Shown: positions 13,331-26,687 of the stretch, piece by piece | Layout of the letters: each line of letters begins with the position of its first letter | Position numbering within the stretch: the stretch's first letter is position 1 | Source of the DNA: Platycnemis pennipes | Lineage: Eukaryota; Arthropoda; Insecta; Odonata; Platycnemididae | Direction: 5' to 3' | DNA: 64,000 nt | Assembly: GCA_933228895.1 (NCBI GenBank) | Contig: OW121847.1 | Span: forward strand, 79,401,656-79,465,655 | Program-made: the position numbers and the translations under genes | Notes under the pieces: generated by a model | What the model saw: only the letters and a program-made list of their open reading frames with translations | What the model was told of the DNA's origin: nothing | Database searches by the model: none

Positions 13331-14230
13331 CTGAAAACTCCTTGAGGAAATATGAAACTCGGGTCGTTCCCCTTCAAGTGGCCTTCTCCGTTCTCCCGCG
13401 GAGAGGACGTATCCCTCCGTGACCCCTAACGCCCGGAGAGTGTTGCTGTATCTGTCGAAGGCACCGAAAACAATCCGGAGGTTATACGTCGGGGGAGAAG
13501 AAGAAGTGGAAGAGAAGAGTTAAGGAGGTGGGAGGAGGAGGATATGGCAGGCGAGCGGCGGCGTTAAAAAACACTCCGTTTCCATGGGAACCGAGTTGCC
13601 CCCTGGGTGTGACGTGTACGGTTGACGAATCCCAGTCTCATTTTCGGCAGGCGCTCCCGTTCAAGACTCTCAGGTCGCTTTTGGGACTCGGCCACCCCTT
13701 TGTGGAAAGGGAGAAAAAACATTCGTCGACAAACAGCGAAGAGTCGTGTATTCCGCAGCGAGGGAGACACACGCAAGCGCAATATTTCTCTTTGATTGCC
13801 GCGCTCTCTTCCGCCCTCGCATCAGACGATTTCTGAGACCACGCCGGGGTCTGAGACAATGAGGCAAGACGCGGGGAGATGACAGTGAGGTGGTCCCATC
13901 CACAGGAAACCCTCGCTCTCCGACTTCCTCCTCGTCACCCCACCACTCACTCTCCCGCTTTCATTTCTTTTCATCCGCCTACCATTCCTTCCTACCGTCT
14001 TTCTCACTATCTCTCGCTACCTTAAGTCTCGGAGGAGATTCCTAAACTCATCTCCCTCTCTTAAATCCCCCTTACCCTTTCATTACTTATTCCAGTTCCC
14101 CCTCGCCGACCGCCCACTCTTCCACTCAACTTCTCCCTCCGTCTCTTAACTTTGTATTCCATTCCAACTTCCACGCCAGCCGGTCTCTCCTCTCCCTCCC
14201 CGCTCTAAGTTAAGCAAGAGATTCCGACTT
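13331..14230. other. GC-rich island, purine-rich then pyrimidine-rich
   Basis: About 13480-13560 is GA-rich and about 13900-14220 is CT-rich on the plus strand. Frames of up to 102 codons at 13528-13903 overlap on both strands in several phases and have no family signature. The polarity is purine to pyrimidine, the opposite of the island at 3.5-4.25 kb. Confidence 0.45.
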
Positions 14231-16320
14231 TCTAGGAGAATCGATAGTGACAGATGCCACCTTAGTTCCGCAAAGTCTCGAGGGAACTTTCATGAATGGA
14301 GAACCAAATTTTATCATCTACCTACGGCTGTTGCTTTCCTCACTACTAGAAGGACTATAAATACTGTGAAAAATATTAAAAGCATTTTAGAGATCTGCTG
14401 TGGCTTTCGTATAGTTCAAAATGCAACTACTTATATATGATTAAACATCTTTGAAAGCGTTGTAGGGTAAATAAATGTTCACGCATGTTTTTCAATTAAC
14501 AAACAACATAAACGATATATGCAGGAGAATACGAATCAGCAAATGTAAACACTATTTTGAAGAGGAAAGAAGAAATGGGCGAAGACGTGTTAAAACTTCA
14601 ATGCTCAATGGCTAAATGCTAAAAGTCATTGCTCAACGATAAGGTGCGATTTGATGCGAATACAATCAGTGAAATCCAACAAAAATGAATTAAGTGTAAG
14701 TTCTGATTGCATGTAGAGGTAAACTTCCGATTTCGATGAACTGCACATACTGTTACAAAATAATTCTATGTTCTTTACCTCACCTACATTTGTCGTTGAT
14801 TGTTTGGAATTTATATCAGCTCTTTGAGCATTTATGATGAACTATCCACATTCCAATTAAAACTCTTAACTCGATGTTTTGCTTCCTTATCTACAAGATA
14901 TCTAGCCTTGATTCTTATTTTCACGCATTACCAAAGAAACAACTTCATTTCTGATATTTTTTCGATGACGGCGTTGATTTTTTTAAATGACGTAGCACTT
15001 TTATTATTATTACCAGCCATAGAGGTATTAGAAAAACCTCCCCAAGATTAGAAATATTCAATGCCCTAGACCTGTATGAAAATGTACTCAAGTTTTTTCA
15101 AGTGTCTCACTGGTGTACAAAGATACAACACCACCCCAGGCCTTTCTCGATCTTCAATCTTAGAATCATCATTCCATCGTCCATCAATCCTAAGACTTGT
15201 TTGATTCACCTCTCCTCTAATTTCTTCTACCTATCTGTTTTCTGTAAGAGATTTCGTGCTCCATATATCTTATTTGAGATATGTCCTTTAAGTTCCTTTC
15301 ATTTGATTTTTCCTCCAAGACAACCTTCCAGAAGTCTTCAAATTTCAAAATGTGTCCAATAAAATTTTCTCTTCTTTCTTTCAGGATTTTAATGGAACTT
15401 TTTTTTCTCGTATTTCACTTATAATCACATTAATAGTTCCTCAATCGAACCATTTGACCTTAAGAGTTATTCTGTATCACCATACCTTAAATACTTCAGT
15501 TTTTTTACTGCTTCCATTATTGTCTATAAGCCCCTGGAAAAGGGTTAGATGAAAATACGTGCTAATAAAAAAGTTTTTCGCAACACTGTGCTTCCAGCTT
15601 TTGTTTAAAATGCCTTAAATTACAATGCCTTCGTCACTTGTCCAATTCATATATTTTCCTTTTTGCTTCGTTTATCGCTGGTTAATAACCTTCTAAAACG
15701 GTAAAGCACTTCATATTCTTCATATTTTTTTTGTAAATCATGAAGAATAGGTAGTGAAGTTGTTTTTTTTTCACTAGTTTAGTACGGGTCTTACTCATTG
15801 CTCACCTTATACACCATGATATTCGTCTTTATTTTATAACTTTCTTGAAAAATTCTCAGGCTGCCCTTTCAAAACCACATAAGAGCAAGTATTTATTTTT
15901 AAAATTGGAATAAAATAATATCACGTGTATGAAGAGAAAATTTAAACACTCCAAATTACGAAAACATTTACTCAAGTTACAAAAAAAAAGATGATTGTCT
16001 TACAATACGAGATGAGGACGATGGAAGTAGTGGATTTATTAGTACATGAGCATGCGATCCATGAATAATTGTAAGATTATGCGAGCACATTCGTGAAACA
16101 AATTGCGGACTATTTCAGATTTTACTTACAACGGTGTTAACTCAAGCGAAGCGAAACTGACTATCGGCGACAGTGATATTATTCAAACGATTTTGTGCTT
16201 GAAATTTAACGTTTTCTGACATCCACGTTAGCATTCGGAGGATAAACTTCATTGTCCTAATTTACGACGGTTAAAACGACCAATATTGCGCTTCAACAAC
16301 ATCCTCAGCACGGTGAACGG
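14231..16320. other. AT-rich DNA with no recognised feature
   Basis: Three frames at 14800-15552 (66-86 codons) are Phe/Ile/Leu/Ser-rich, as expected from T-rich sequence, and match nothing I know. Confidence 0.45.
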
Positions 16321-17510
16321 TCATTGATAGCGGATTCCAAGATCCCACGCGACGAGCATCCGGTGGTTTCCGCTGGATTCCGTCCCATAATATCCTTTTT
16401 GAAACTTTATCCGGAACTTGAAACGGAGGAATAACAGAGAGGCCAAACTTTGATACTTTCCTCTTCCCGCGCCGTTTACATCATCCGTCTCGACGTCCGA
16501 CGCCTCCCCTGCATGACTCTCTCTCTCTCTCTCTCCACACTTCTTTTCTTTTCTCTCTCCACACTCTTTTTCAACCCTTCCCTTTTTCCACTCTCCCCTT
16601 TCTTCTCTCTCTCCACCTCCATCCTCGTCCACCTCCCACCAGGGAATACATCCCATCCCTCTCCCTCCCGCCCTTCATCCCTCCCTTTTTCTCTCCCTCC
16701 GGTCACATCCGTCTAAATTCCCACGTCCCGCACCTTGAACCTCGACACTCATTTTTTGAACATCACGTTCCTTTTTCCACGTCTCCATTCCCCTCTCTCT
16801 CTTCATTTTTCTCCCTCACCTACTCTTTCTCTCTTGTGCACGACGTTGTTCCTCGAGAGAGAGAAAAAATAAATAAAGGCCGGAGGGTGCTACTCTTCTC
16901 TTCTCCACTGTTGTCTCTTTTATTTGGTCTCATCCATCGTTTCGCAGGCAGTCAACCCGTTTTTATGGCACACTCCGAAACTCTTTCTCTCACTCTCTTT
17001 CTCTCCCGACCCACACATTCAGTGTGCGAGTCTCGCTCTCGTTTCCCCTCTTTCTCCATCCCATCCACTTCAAACCCATACACGATGCCATATACCACTC
17101 TGGCTCCTGAGCCGGCGTTGCCTGTTTCCCACTCCTCTCTCTCTCTCTTTCTGTATCTCTCTCTCTCCATTTCGTGCCGCGCCCCCCTCTTTCTTCCGTC
17201 CACGTCCCTTCTTTTATTCATCCTCTGACCCTCGGAAAGAACCAAGCGGCTGGAGGAAGGTGCACCGGGCAAAACCGAATCCGCACGCGCAAAGGGAACC
17301 CACGGGAATGGGCAGGAGCGGATAAAAAATGCGGGCCTCCAGTTGCAGTCACCGGGGTTAGGGTGGCGAAGTTTCCTGACGGGACGAAGGGAGAAAGAGA
17401 TATATATTTTCACGGCAACTGAGGGGAAAACAATATTTTTTTCCTTTTTTGCCGGAGGCGCCGCGCGTTGGCCGCAACGGACGAAAATAACATTAGGTAC
17501 CATCGGAAAT
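16321..17510. other. long pyrimidine-rich island with CT microsatellites
   Basis: About 16480-17225 is strongly C+T-biased on the plus strand, with perfect CT runs near 16515-16535 and 17135-17168. The bias opens long frames on both strands, including 183 codons at 16952-17503 (-) and 133 codons at 16924-17325 (+). Their Arg/Glu-rich or Ser/Leu/Pro-rich content follows from composition. A GC-rich, less biased tail runs to 17500. Confidence 0.5.
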
Positions 17511-18449
17511 GGTGCGTTGTGAGAGAAAGAGGGCGTCCATTACTCCTCGGGGTTCGAGTCCATGACTTGAATCGGCGATCGTTTACGAAGGACTCTTCAA
17601 CTTTTGCCCCACTTTACCCCATAACGTTTCAAATGGTGTAATCAAGAAGTACTCAACAAATACATTCCTGTAACAGACAATATCTCGAGTATAATACACG
17701 GTCTCGTACTAGCTTTCATCGTATCATCGTAAGTAACTTCAAGCCTCTTTTACAGCGACTCACTGCGGTGACAAGCGATGACAAGAGGTAGTAAGTATAA
17801 TTGTAAAGAGAATCCTGTCGTCAGAGTTATACTTCTCTGGACAAATGTACCAAGCAGAGCACATTACGTCCTATCCGATGTATTCTCATACTCTTACGCA
17901 TACGACACAATGCCAGTAAGCGTTTTGGTGACAACAATTTGAGAATGAGGAGCGTGTAACTTTGAAACCGTTGCAGGCTAAAAATTAAGGGCAGATCAAA
18001 AAGAACAAGTGAGTTTTCTTTGTTCAGGCATATGTTACTATAGAGTATGCATGAGGCCTTCCCCTGACACACAACTTTGCACTGGCTTGCAGTGTACTAT
18101 GTACATATTCGTAATAGAAATAGGTCCTGAAAACTGACAATATTAAAGAAACGATAAGTCACGTTGGAATATGTACAGTCATAGCATCCGAGTATTTATT
18201 TAGGTAGGTAGTCACACTAGTTAATAACAGATAAGGAAAAGAGAACCCAGGAATATATTCACCTGCCTTCAGGAATGCGTGCACGAATGCAATGGTCACA
18301 ATTGCATTGGTCACATCCTCCGATGGCCATCGCTACGCCCCGAATGAAGCCATTCCATATCATCCGTCTAACTACACAGATACCGCAAAAGCACGCGAAA
18401 AGTTTGCTCGTTGAGACGAACGCACGCAAACGTAGGGAATGCATTCGTG
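17511..18449. other. no recognised feature; short tandem duplication
   Basis: A direct duplication of about 14 bases (ATGCAATGGTCACA, then ATTGCATTGGTCACA) lies at about 18287-18316. Nothing else was identified. Confidence 0.45.
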
Positions 18450-18995
18450 TGACCTCGCATTCACTCCCTCGACTGCCCCCCCCCCCCCTTTATTTTACTC
18501 CAATGCCTACCTACGCCTGCTTTTCCCATATCGCATACCGTACTATCCGTCTTCTCGCTTTCAAGTTTGCCTCTCCAACCCGTCGATGTGCACTCTCGTT
18601 ACCCATCACCCTCGGCATCCTCCTACCACATCACTTCTCCCTCCACCCGTCCAGCCTCGGAAACTCCGTCCAAAGTCTAGAAGAAGGCCTTAAAGAAAAC
18701 ACTCCCCCTCGGGGTTCTCAAATCTTTCTTCCCCACGCACCCTAGACGTCTCATCGTCCCGCTTCAATCCCTACGGTCACCATTTCCGCAAGGATTCTGC
18801 CTCCCACCCTCCCAGGGAGTGGTCGGTCATAAAAAAACAGTCCCCTTCCCCATCCCATACCGTCATCGGGATCCCCAAGAGTTAACAACCCGGCACACGC
18901 CAACGCCCTCCAAGACTCAACTCCCGGAGACTGTCTCGACCTTTTCTTCTCAACCTCCTCCTCCCTCCTTTCCCCCCTCTTCATTTATCCGCTTT
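18450..18995. other. pyrimidine-rich island
   Basis: The plus strand is C+T-rich, with a run of about ten or more C near 18477-18488. Pro/Ser/Leu-rich frames of up to 156 codons (18275-18745 +) are compositional. The island ends directly at the SINE starting near 19004. Confidence 0.45.
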
Positions 18996-19003
18996 CGTGA
19001 CAG

Positions 19004-19335
19004 CTGGCGATCGGGTTGGTGTGGTGGCTAGAGCACTGGCCTTCCATCCCAAGGGCCCTGGTTCGATTCCTGGCGGTGGGGAATTTTTCAGTGGCAAACC
19101 GGTGAAAGTGGAGGGTATTTCAGGTTCAGTGCATCGTCCGTCGGATGGGACATTAAGCCGTGGTCCCCTTGGTGCCTGCCTTTAATGAGGCTAATGCCGA
19201 CGCCGGGTTTCTCTCCACCCTTCCTCCATTGCCTGAAATTTTCCTACCGATTCCCATATTCCCACATATTCTAAATGGTGCAAATGACCTCAGCTGTCGG
19301 TCGCCACCCTTGACTAACTAATTGACTTGACTAAC
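19004..19335 (+). repeat. tRNA-derived SINE, near full length
   Basis: The head has a pol III A box (TGGCTAGAGCACTGG, 19025-19039) and a B box (GGTTCGATTCC, 19060-19070), so the first 70 or so bases look tRNA-derived. The body includes GATGGGACATTAAGCCGTGG (from 19144) and TAATGCCGACGCCG (from about 19191). Both are shared with the copy at 44405. The 3' end is near CTAACTAATTGACTTGACTAA. SINEs are transcribed by RNA polymerase III and moved by a partner LINE; the partner here is unknown. The 62-codon frame across it is not a gene. Confidence 0.8.
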
Positions 19336-21390
19336 AGAGACAGCGTGTCACCTTGAGAGTTACTGGGTAATCAAGGGGTCGCGGGGGATGTTTCCCTCCC
19401 TTTGATCGTGCTATCGTGAGGAACTATGAAGCTTTCGTGGTGTGAATGTCGGTTGACGACCTAGCCTTTCCATCAAAATTCCGTCGGGAGCGCTCGATCT
19501 TCGAATTCTCACAATTTGCAATCTGAGTGAGGGAAGAGCAAAGTTTCGTGAATTCATGAGAACAAAGTTTAATTATTTCATCCGTTTCCGCGACGGCTCT
19601 CGAACGTCAAGATTTGTACTTACCTTTCAAAAGTTCTTCTAAGTCACGAGTCACACTCGATCCTCAAGTTTAAGCCTTGTCATTTTGAACTAATTCGCAT
19701 TCTGAGATATGCTTAAACATCACGATACTTCAACACATGATTCATTTAATAATTTTTGGTGAAATACCTTAACAGATTTGATGTAATGCATAACTTTTAA
19801 TTCGTGATTACATGCAATGAACCCCGTACCGACAGACGTGCAATCTAATCATACTTTCACATTCCATCGAAGAAGAAAGCTGGTAATCCAAATGAGTGAC
19901 TTGGTGCTTAATTTTGCTTGTAGACAAGGTCTACATTTTTGAAATTGTAAATTAACAAAGAGACATGGTAAAATGAGGACAATGAGTTTTCTGCATGAGA
20001 GCGCTCATTGTATTCTTTTAACTATAACTTTAGTGCGACCCTGAAAATAATTCTCAAAGTCTAACTTTGGAGAAGCCATACTGCATTACCGAAATAGCAT
20101 TGCCAGCGGTTGGAAAAACTATAACTGTATTTCCGAAAACTACAGAGTTACTAGTAAAACTGCTTGAAGTTTTCAGTTTTAAAGGCTATGCAGAAATGAC
20201 GGCATAATATCAGCATAGCACTTTTTCTACCAAATCGTGGCACTTGACAGCCTTCAAAAAATCTACGATGCATAATTTCTCATCAACAATGTGAAATGGC
20301 GCTGGTTATCATGCTTCAAAATAAAACATTACTCATTAAAAGATTGTGAACTAGTCGCGATACCCAAACAAGCATCCGCTGAAATGCACTATTGCAGAAT
20401 TTTCAGGCAAATAATCGGAGTTTTTTCTCTGTGAAAATGCTACTGTTAAACACTACTGAATTTTCTCAAAGATTTTGTTTACTGGGAAAGAATTATTTCA
20501 CCGTAAACTCGAACAGTTTAAACTTGAATGCTAGGCGACAACAACATTCCTGTACTACGCATAGCAAACTCACTTTGGAATCTATGGTAGTGATCCAAAT
20601 TTATACTCCCTGCGATCGACCTTTTACACCAAATCCATACCATGTTTCTCATAATTACAAATTGTATACGCCAAGAGCTGGGTGGAGATAAGAATATCAT
20701 CTGTAAGGGAAGGAATAGAAATGAACATTTATTTGTTGAACCTGGTACTAGGACAAAAAATGTATCGAAGAAAATTGAAAGAGGCAAGAACATTGGAATG
20801 ATGACCAGAAGAGAAACAAAACATGCTAAAATAATCCCTAGAGGGCAGAATGTTGGGTAAGCGTGGAAGAAAAAGAAGAACGATTTCTGTAGGGCATGTC
20901 CGCCCCTGAGAGTAAGGAAGATTTAAAGACAATTTAATGTGGATTGCATGGATTGGTAAGGGCCGTAAGGTAAGAGCTCATCTACTTTGTTGGGGAATTA
21001 CTGGGATGAATTATTCACTACGAGAGTTGATAAAATACTTATGAAGATGAGATATATCCATTTCGATGAAATGCATTCATTTCTTATGTCCTTCGACCAG
21101 TGATCCTCCTGCCCTGATGAATATTTTATTTTAGACGGTGAACTGCACGTGAACCTACTTGGCTTCCCAGGTTAATTGCAATTTATTTAGCAAAACATTA
21201 AAATAGTAAAATTGAAGCTACCTGAAAGGTAATAGAGTTACCAACCATAGAATAATAATAATAAGAGCAGTGCAATAACAGCAGCATCATGGCCACCTCG
21301 AGCTTCATAACCTTGGAGTACCTCGCAGGGCACTTACAGTGCCTCCATTTCCCCCTTTTCCCCACTTCTGCATACTCCCTAGTTGCTCAC
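19336..21390. other. AT-rich DNA with no recognised feature
   Basis: Frames of 67-99 codons at 20392-20932 overlap on both strands and lack any family motif. No inverted repeats or RNA genes were seen. Confidence 0.45.
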
Positions 21391-22330
21391 TTAGTCCATC
21401 CTACTGACATTCAGCATTCGCTTCCAGCTTCAATATTCTAGCGAGGCAATGTCCGAGGCGCGCTTTTTCAATGGCCTCCACCTCTGATCTACTCAGCATC
21501 ACACTCCGCACGAACGTATTTTGATTTCTGCTACCTTGTTTGTCATCGCACATTCTTTGATCACAGCAACAGGCCATCGTGAACTCCTCTATTTCAGTCA
21601 ACCAGCACTGCATTTCGGTCGAACCTCTCACCCTCTTGCCCTCCGCGTCCTTCTCCTCCCTAGGCTAGTGAACGATTCCGCTTGCTCTAATTCCTCTCCT
21701 CTCGGCGCAACGCCTCACATCAACGTGCGTTGACTGCTTTTAGCGTCGCACACACCTGTCTACCTTTTTTCACCCCTCACAAACAAACAATTCGACCCCC
21801 CCGGGAGCCAATGCACTCCGAAACTTCGCCCCAGGTTTCAGTAACACACCTTTCTACCGTTCGTTCCTACCACTTTCGAGCATTTTCCTTTACGTCCACT
21901 TTCTCAGCTTCTCCTTTGTGCTGGGCGTTCTCCCCATGAACTGCACTCCTTTCTTTATCAGCCCTTCCTCCTCCTAAATCCCTTCTATCCCTCACTCCCG
22001 GCCACTTTGTTACTCCTAGGATCACATTTCGTCGAATATTCCCTTCTCATCCCCTCCGGGACCGCCGTCTTTACTACTTCACCTCAGTCAAGTCTCCCAA
22101 ATCCCTTCTGCTCTGCCACCGCTTTCACCCTTTTCTCCAAATCCTCCGAGACTTCTTCTCAAAGACTTTTCACCCTTATAAAAAAAATCCTCAGTCCCCC
22201 TGCCCCTCCTCGTTTCCCTCTATCTCTCCCTCACTAACACTCCTCGTCCTATATATTCGATCTTTTCTTTCTCCTTTCATCAATTCTCATTCCGCTTTCA
22301 ACGCTCTCGGCCGGAGTTAAATCTTTAAAT
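21391..22330. other. pyrimidine-rich island
   Basis: From about 21600 to 22270 the plus strand is C+T-biased with tracts of CTCCTC type. Ser/Thr/Leu/Pro-rich frames of 69-76 codons are compositional. The first 200 bases are of mixed composition. Confidence 0.4.
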
Positions 22331-22539
22331 TGAAACTAGGCGGATGGCGTACCATAACGATCGTACCCAAAGTAGGAGCCTTTCTCTCTTGAGAACGTTT
22401 CTTAAAAAGTCTTTCGGCTTATATATCTGTTACAAACCGCCCCCGAGCCCGATTCTCATTCCCCTTTCGGCATTCTTATTTAATCCGTGAGGAAATTGCT
22501 AGTTTGAAGCTTCATTGCGAGTATGAAGACTACACCTAC

Positions 22540-22985
22540 ATCCACACGATACCCTGCAAGCCACCTCTAAAATATTTCCCCCTACCTATCCCTTTGCTAT
22601 GCTGCCTATTGTGTTCTCTTATAGTGCGGGGGAAAAATGACATTTGGAATCTATCAGTACGGTAATCTATCTCGCTAATCTTATTTAGTCGAATCTAGCT
22701 GGTGTTTTTAATATATGCCTAACATCGTCAGTAAAGCTATCCGATTCAAATTTCTGTAATAGATTTAATCTCTACTTTAACCTGCACTTTGATAATGATC
22801 CCCTCCCTAATTCTAGTATTAGTTCCGATACACTACTAAATCTATCGAAACACCTTTTAACGAACCTAGCTGCTATACGCTGCACACAGTCTAGTTCTCT
22901 GATCACACCTAATTCATTCGGATCCCATACTAGCGCAATCTCTAATCTTACTTACCCTTCTAGTAACACTATCTTTTCTCCGCTC
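22540..22985 (-). pseudogene. CR1/L2-like LINE, 3' end of ORF and end of element
   Basis: On the minus strand this reads LDCVQRIAARFV, then a region that in sibling copies reads WESLSDRR.K.RLNLL.KF. It continues to SKCHF and ends in the family terminal block (about 22540-22560, reading ACCCTGCAAGCCACC on the plus strand). VQRRAARFV is typical of the C-terminal region of CR1/L2/Jockey-type retrotransposon polyproteins, after the reverse transcriptase. Stops and frameshifts are present. Upstream coding sequence is lost beyond about 22985, a typical 5' truncation. Confidence 0.75.
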
Positions 22986-23474
22986 GTCCGCCTCGTGTCT
23001 CCGGAAAAAAATTATATGATTTTTCTTGGAGATGGAACTGGAGGTCTTTGGAATGGAAAGTCCTCTTTTCCCGAGATGACTCCCAGAATTTCATCGCGCT
23101 CTCCCGAAAGGATATACTTAACTTTATTGAATTACATAATCCGAAGAAGACTGTCACTTGACATGGAATATCTTGAGAAAAAAATCACGTTTGCCTCAGA
23201 ACGACCCTCGAGTCTTTCTCGTTCCTACTTTAAGACTAGAAAGGTTAAACGTATTCACCACAAAATTACGAACTTCTCAATCAAGTTCAAAACGCGCGTT
23301 TAAAAGTCAACGACGGACATAATTGAAATACGAAATGTTCTTTAATGTACTTAAAAAGTCTTCGTGTCCGGCATATAATTTGATGATCCTGAAAAATGAT
23401 TCCAATAATGATGAAAGGGAAACAAAGGCGAGAATGATTCAGTTTTGAAAATTAGGGATATCAGTGAATTCTAT

Positions 23475-23527
23475 ATGCATCTACATAATACCCTGCAAGA
23501 CACCATAAAGGTGTGTGGCAGGGAGTT
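23475..23527 (-). repeat. 3'-terminal hairpin block of the CR1/L2-like LINE
   Basis: Only about 50 bases of the family are present: GCATCTACATAATACCCTGC, then AAGACACCATAAAGGTGTGT and GGCAGGGAG. It is the best-preserved copy of the block together with 62175. On the minus strand CCCTGC can pair with GCAGGG, and an inner CACACC with GGTGTC, around a short loop. Extreme 5' truncation of a LINE would leave exactly this. Confidence 0.75.
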
Positions 23528-23985
23528 ATTTTAGCTTTGAATAATGAAATGCTAGAAACTAATTCAGTGAATCCATGACAGTTTTCATGAACACAATCAA
23601 GAATTTTAGGCTAAATTGCATAGCAAAGAAGAACTGGCTGAAGTAAAAAATTGTGGCTGAAGTGAAAAATAGAACCATTGTCGATCGGGGAAGAGTATCA
23701 CCCTTCCTGGACGATAATGGTGCCATCCGATTTAAATGTGTGAGTGTCTCTTTTTCATGTCTATGTGTATTGTTAAGTTTATATTTTATGTAAATTTTTA
23801 TACATACAAGTACGGCTAATATTACTTTAGCGGGAAACGATCACCCAAACCACAAATAAACTTTAAAGCAAGTAAATCTTCAGTCTTTACCCATTTAGGC
23901 ATTGTCGCTATTGCCTCCACAGTAATCCACGTACTCGACATTAATTGGGTTTACATCCGTCAACCTTCCAACTTCATTCAGTTGT
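23528..23985. other. AT-rich DNA with no recognised feature
   Basis: A short imperfect direct repeat (GTGGCTGAAGTGAAAAAT type) occurs at about 23637-23670. Nothing else was seen. Confidence 0.4.
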
Positions 23986-24625
23986 CCAAATAACAGGGAC
24001 GCAACAACGGAGGGGGCAGGGAGGCATTGCTCTCCCCCCCAAGCGCGATTGTAGGATTGGGCTAGCCCCCCCAAAATCAGAGGTCGTGGCTCACTTTTTA
24101 AAGGACACTCCCCGATTTCTAAAATTATTACTAGCGACTCCGCTCTGATTTTGAACGCTGCACAAAATTGGTACAGTCTACAGTGAACTCTTGTTAGGAC
24201 GTTCCTTGATAGCACGTTTTTCTCGTTAGTACGTTCGTTTCGTCAGATCCGCGTAAAAGTGTATGTAAAGAATACTAGTTAGCACGTTTTGCTTACCTCT
24301 TTAGCACCTTTAAAGGAGGATCAAACCAAATTTTTCCCAAGAAAATAATCGCCGTAAAGGTTGATTTGAATGGATATCTCGTAAAAGGTTAGAATCTTAC
24401 ATTAAAATGATTTTTATTGCTTACAAAATACTTCATTAGGGATAATATGGTTAAAAAAATGTTTTTGCAGAATTGAAAGGGCACCCAAATGCCCCGAATT
24501 TTATCGCGATGTTCGTTTGTAACATGTAGGCACCGAATGGGCAAGGCTAAATTTTTTCAAGGTACGTAAGACTTAGCCCCCTCCCCCCGAAGCAATTTTC
24601 TGGCTACGTACCTGCACTCCATTGA
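23986..24625. repeat. probable decayed mobile-element segment bounded by C-tract blocks
   Basis: Two C-tract blocks lie about 550 bases apart. The first (23995-24075) contains GGGACGCAACAACGGAGGGG and two runs of seven to eight C. The second (24555-24620) has CCCCCTCCCCCCGAAGCAAT followed by TTTCTGGCTACGTACCTG. The GGTACGTA and TACGTACC words at the second block form a small inverted pair (about 24560 and 24612). Blocks with G-runs next to a GTAGCCAG-like word recur in many invertebrate repeats, but I cannot assign a family. Confidence 0.3.
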
Positions 24626-26687
24626 CGTCACGAGAACCCGTAGCGCAGAGAAATGTGAGATGTATTTTGTTTGAATACGTTGACTCATTTAACATGGTAT
24701 TTCGATCTGTTTTCATTCCACTAATAATATTCCATCGCTTACCTGTTATACACATATCAACCTCATCCCAATTTGAATAAAGCAACCTAAATATGGTAAT
24801 AATTTAGGCGTTTACGGAAACAACTTTTCCTAGATTTTGTAACATTTTGCCGTTTTATTGCATCACTTTTATTTTTACATTAATTATTCACAAGAATTTT
24901 GTTCATTGTTCCAATATTTTTCTTATCAGCATTGTAAGTGACACTAAAATACAATGCGCTCCGACTCAAAAACATTCGGCACACAGTGCTTTTCCCCTCA
25001 ACTGAAATACGTGAGAATATTTTTTACTCGCCAATTATTATTTAAAAAGCACGCAATAGAATTGATGAAAAGAAATAAATAAACATTAAGAAAACAAATA
25101 AGTTATACTAAATGACAACAGTTACGAGGAAAGTGAAAGGGATTTCTCTTGCAACATAGTACGCCAAGGTAAAGAATGAAATAGGCATGTTAAGTACCAT
25201 CTAATTTTGTTTTACTGCCGTTAACTTCGCCGTCTTAGGATTCCAAAACCACAAAGGTCCATAAAAATAGTAATATTGCATAAAAAATGCAAATACTAAC
25301 TTTGATGCATAAGATTAAAACAGCACGTTTCACACTCCCAACCATGAACAAACAAATGCCTACAGTAAAAGTCCTATAAATAAGCCGGTAAACAATTGAG
25401 CAACACCTTTCGTTCAGATTTCGTTCTTTCGTGACGTAAAAGAGATTTTTATCACATGCAGCAGGCCTGTATATCGAGACGGCCTTGCTAGATATCAAAA
25501 CTACGCGAGTACCAATACCTTCCGACATTAAATGTGAGACAAGAGTTTAGCATTAGCCTTGAGAAGGTCTGAGGTGAAAAGAAAATTATTAATCGAAAAG
25601 CTCAACCTCCTCCTAAAAGTAGACAAAAATCCACGCATGAAGCGTTTTGAATTAGCGGCAAAAATTGAAGTTCTGCCATCAATACTGAACTCGAGATAAT
25701 TCTTCACAACGTAGCCGCATTCATTCCCCAATTCTCTCTCTCTCCGTCAATCCATTTTGCAGTGACTCGAATCTCCGTCGACAATATGCATCAAGAAAAC
25801 GAACCCTGTCCGAATGAGCGTCCTGAGAGAGAGACTACTGCGCGAGACCCAATTAGGATAATGGCTCCCCTCCTCGGTGGCCTGGGGAACGGACCGAGAG
25901 TGAATACTCCCAAGACACGGGCCTTGGTGACGAAGGCATAAGGTTGGACCACCGCGGCCGGAGCATTTCGATAAGAGCCCCGCGGGAGAAATAGGGAATT
26001 CTCTTCACAAGCAGCCGTCACGGGGGAGAGCGATAAGGGAAAAAAGACTCAAGCATAATCAACGGAGTGGGATAGCTAAGAAGAAAGATAGGCAAAATAA
26101 TTGAGGAATGCAAAGACCTTGGAGGGATGCTGAGGAAAATGGTAAGTACGGAACTGGAGAAAAATGCAAGGACATGAAGGGGCCAAGAGGTGACTGAGGT
26201 GAAGCGATATAAAGGCTCGACAAAGTATCTTTCGCACATAGCGCGGTAGTTTGCAGAGGTTTCGTCATTCATAGAAAGTCTTTCCCATTTCTTAAACGAG
26301 TATACTCATATGGCAGCAAAGCATATTTTAAACAGCATTAGTAGAAAAGAATAGAATACCCTCTCAATAGAAATTTCTCACCACGTATTTACCGTTTGGA
26401 AACTTATCGATGTCGAATTCAGGAAACTAACAGCCACAGAAAGTATCCCTCGTAGATAATACAGAACAACGAACACGATCCTTTGCCATAGCTCAAGACC
26501 GCATGATAACGATGAAAATGATCGCAATTAAAAAACTAGGTGGATTGACATACATCAAAAAAGAAATACATACGTACAAATGAAATAATAGAATAATAAA
26601 AAATATTTGGGACAGAGTATGCATCGCTCAGCTTCACAATAAGGTGGTTTCAACAACTTATTTCATTTTTATAAATAGGATCTGCAT
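24626..26687. other. no recognised feature; GC-richer patch at 25780-26020
   Basis: Frames of up to 97 codons on the minus strand (25235-26272) have no recognised motif. No RNA genes were seen. Confidence 0.4.

Noticed and set aside
16952..17503. 183-codon minus-strand open frame
   Set aside because: Its Arg/Glu-rich content is the complement of a CT-rich tract with microsatellites; long stop-free frames are expected there.
19004..19075. Possible functional tRNA gene
   Set aside because: Same reasoning: tRNA-like promoter boxes but a long shared SINE body and a second diverged copy at 44.4 kb.
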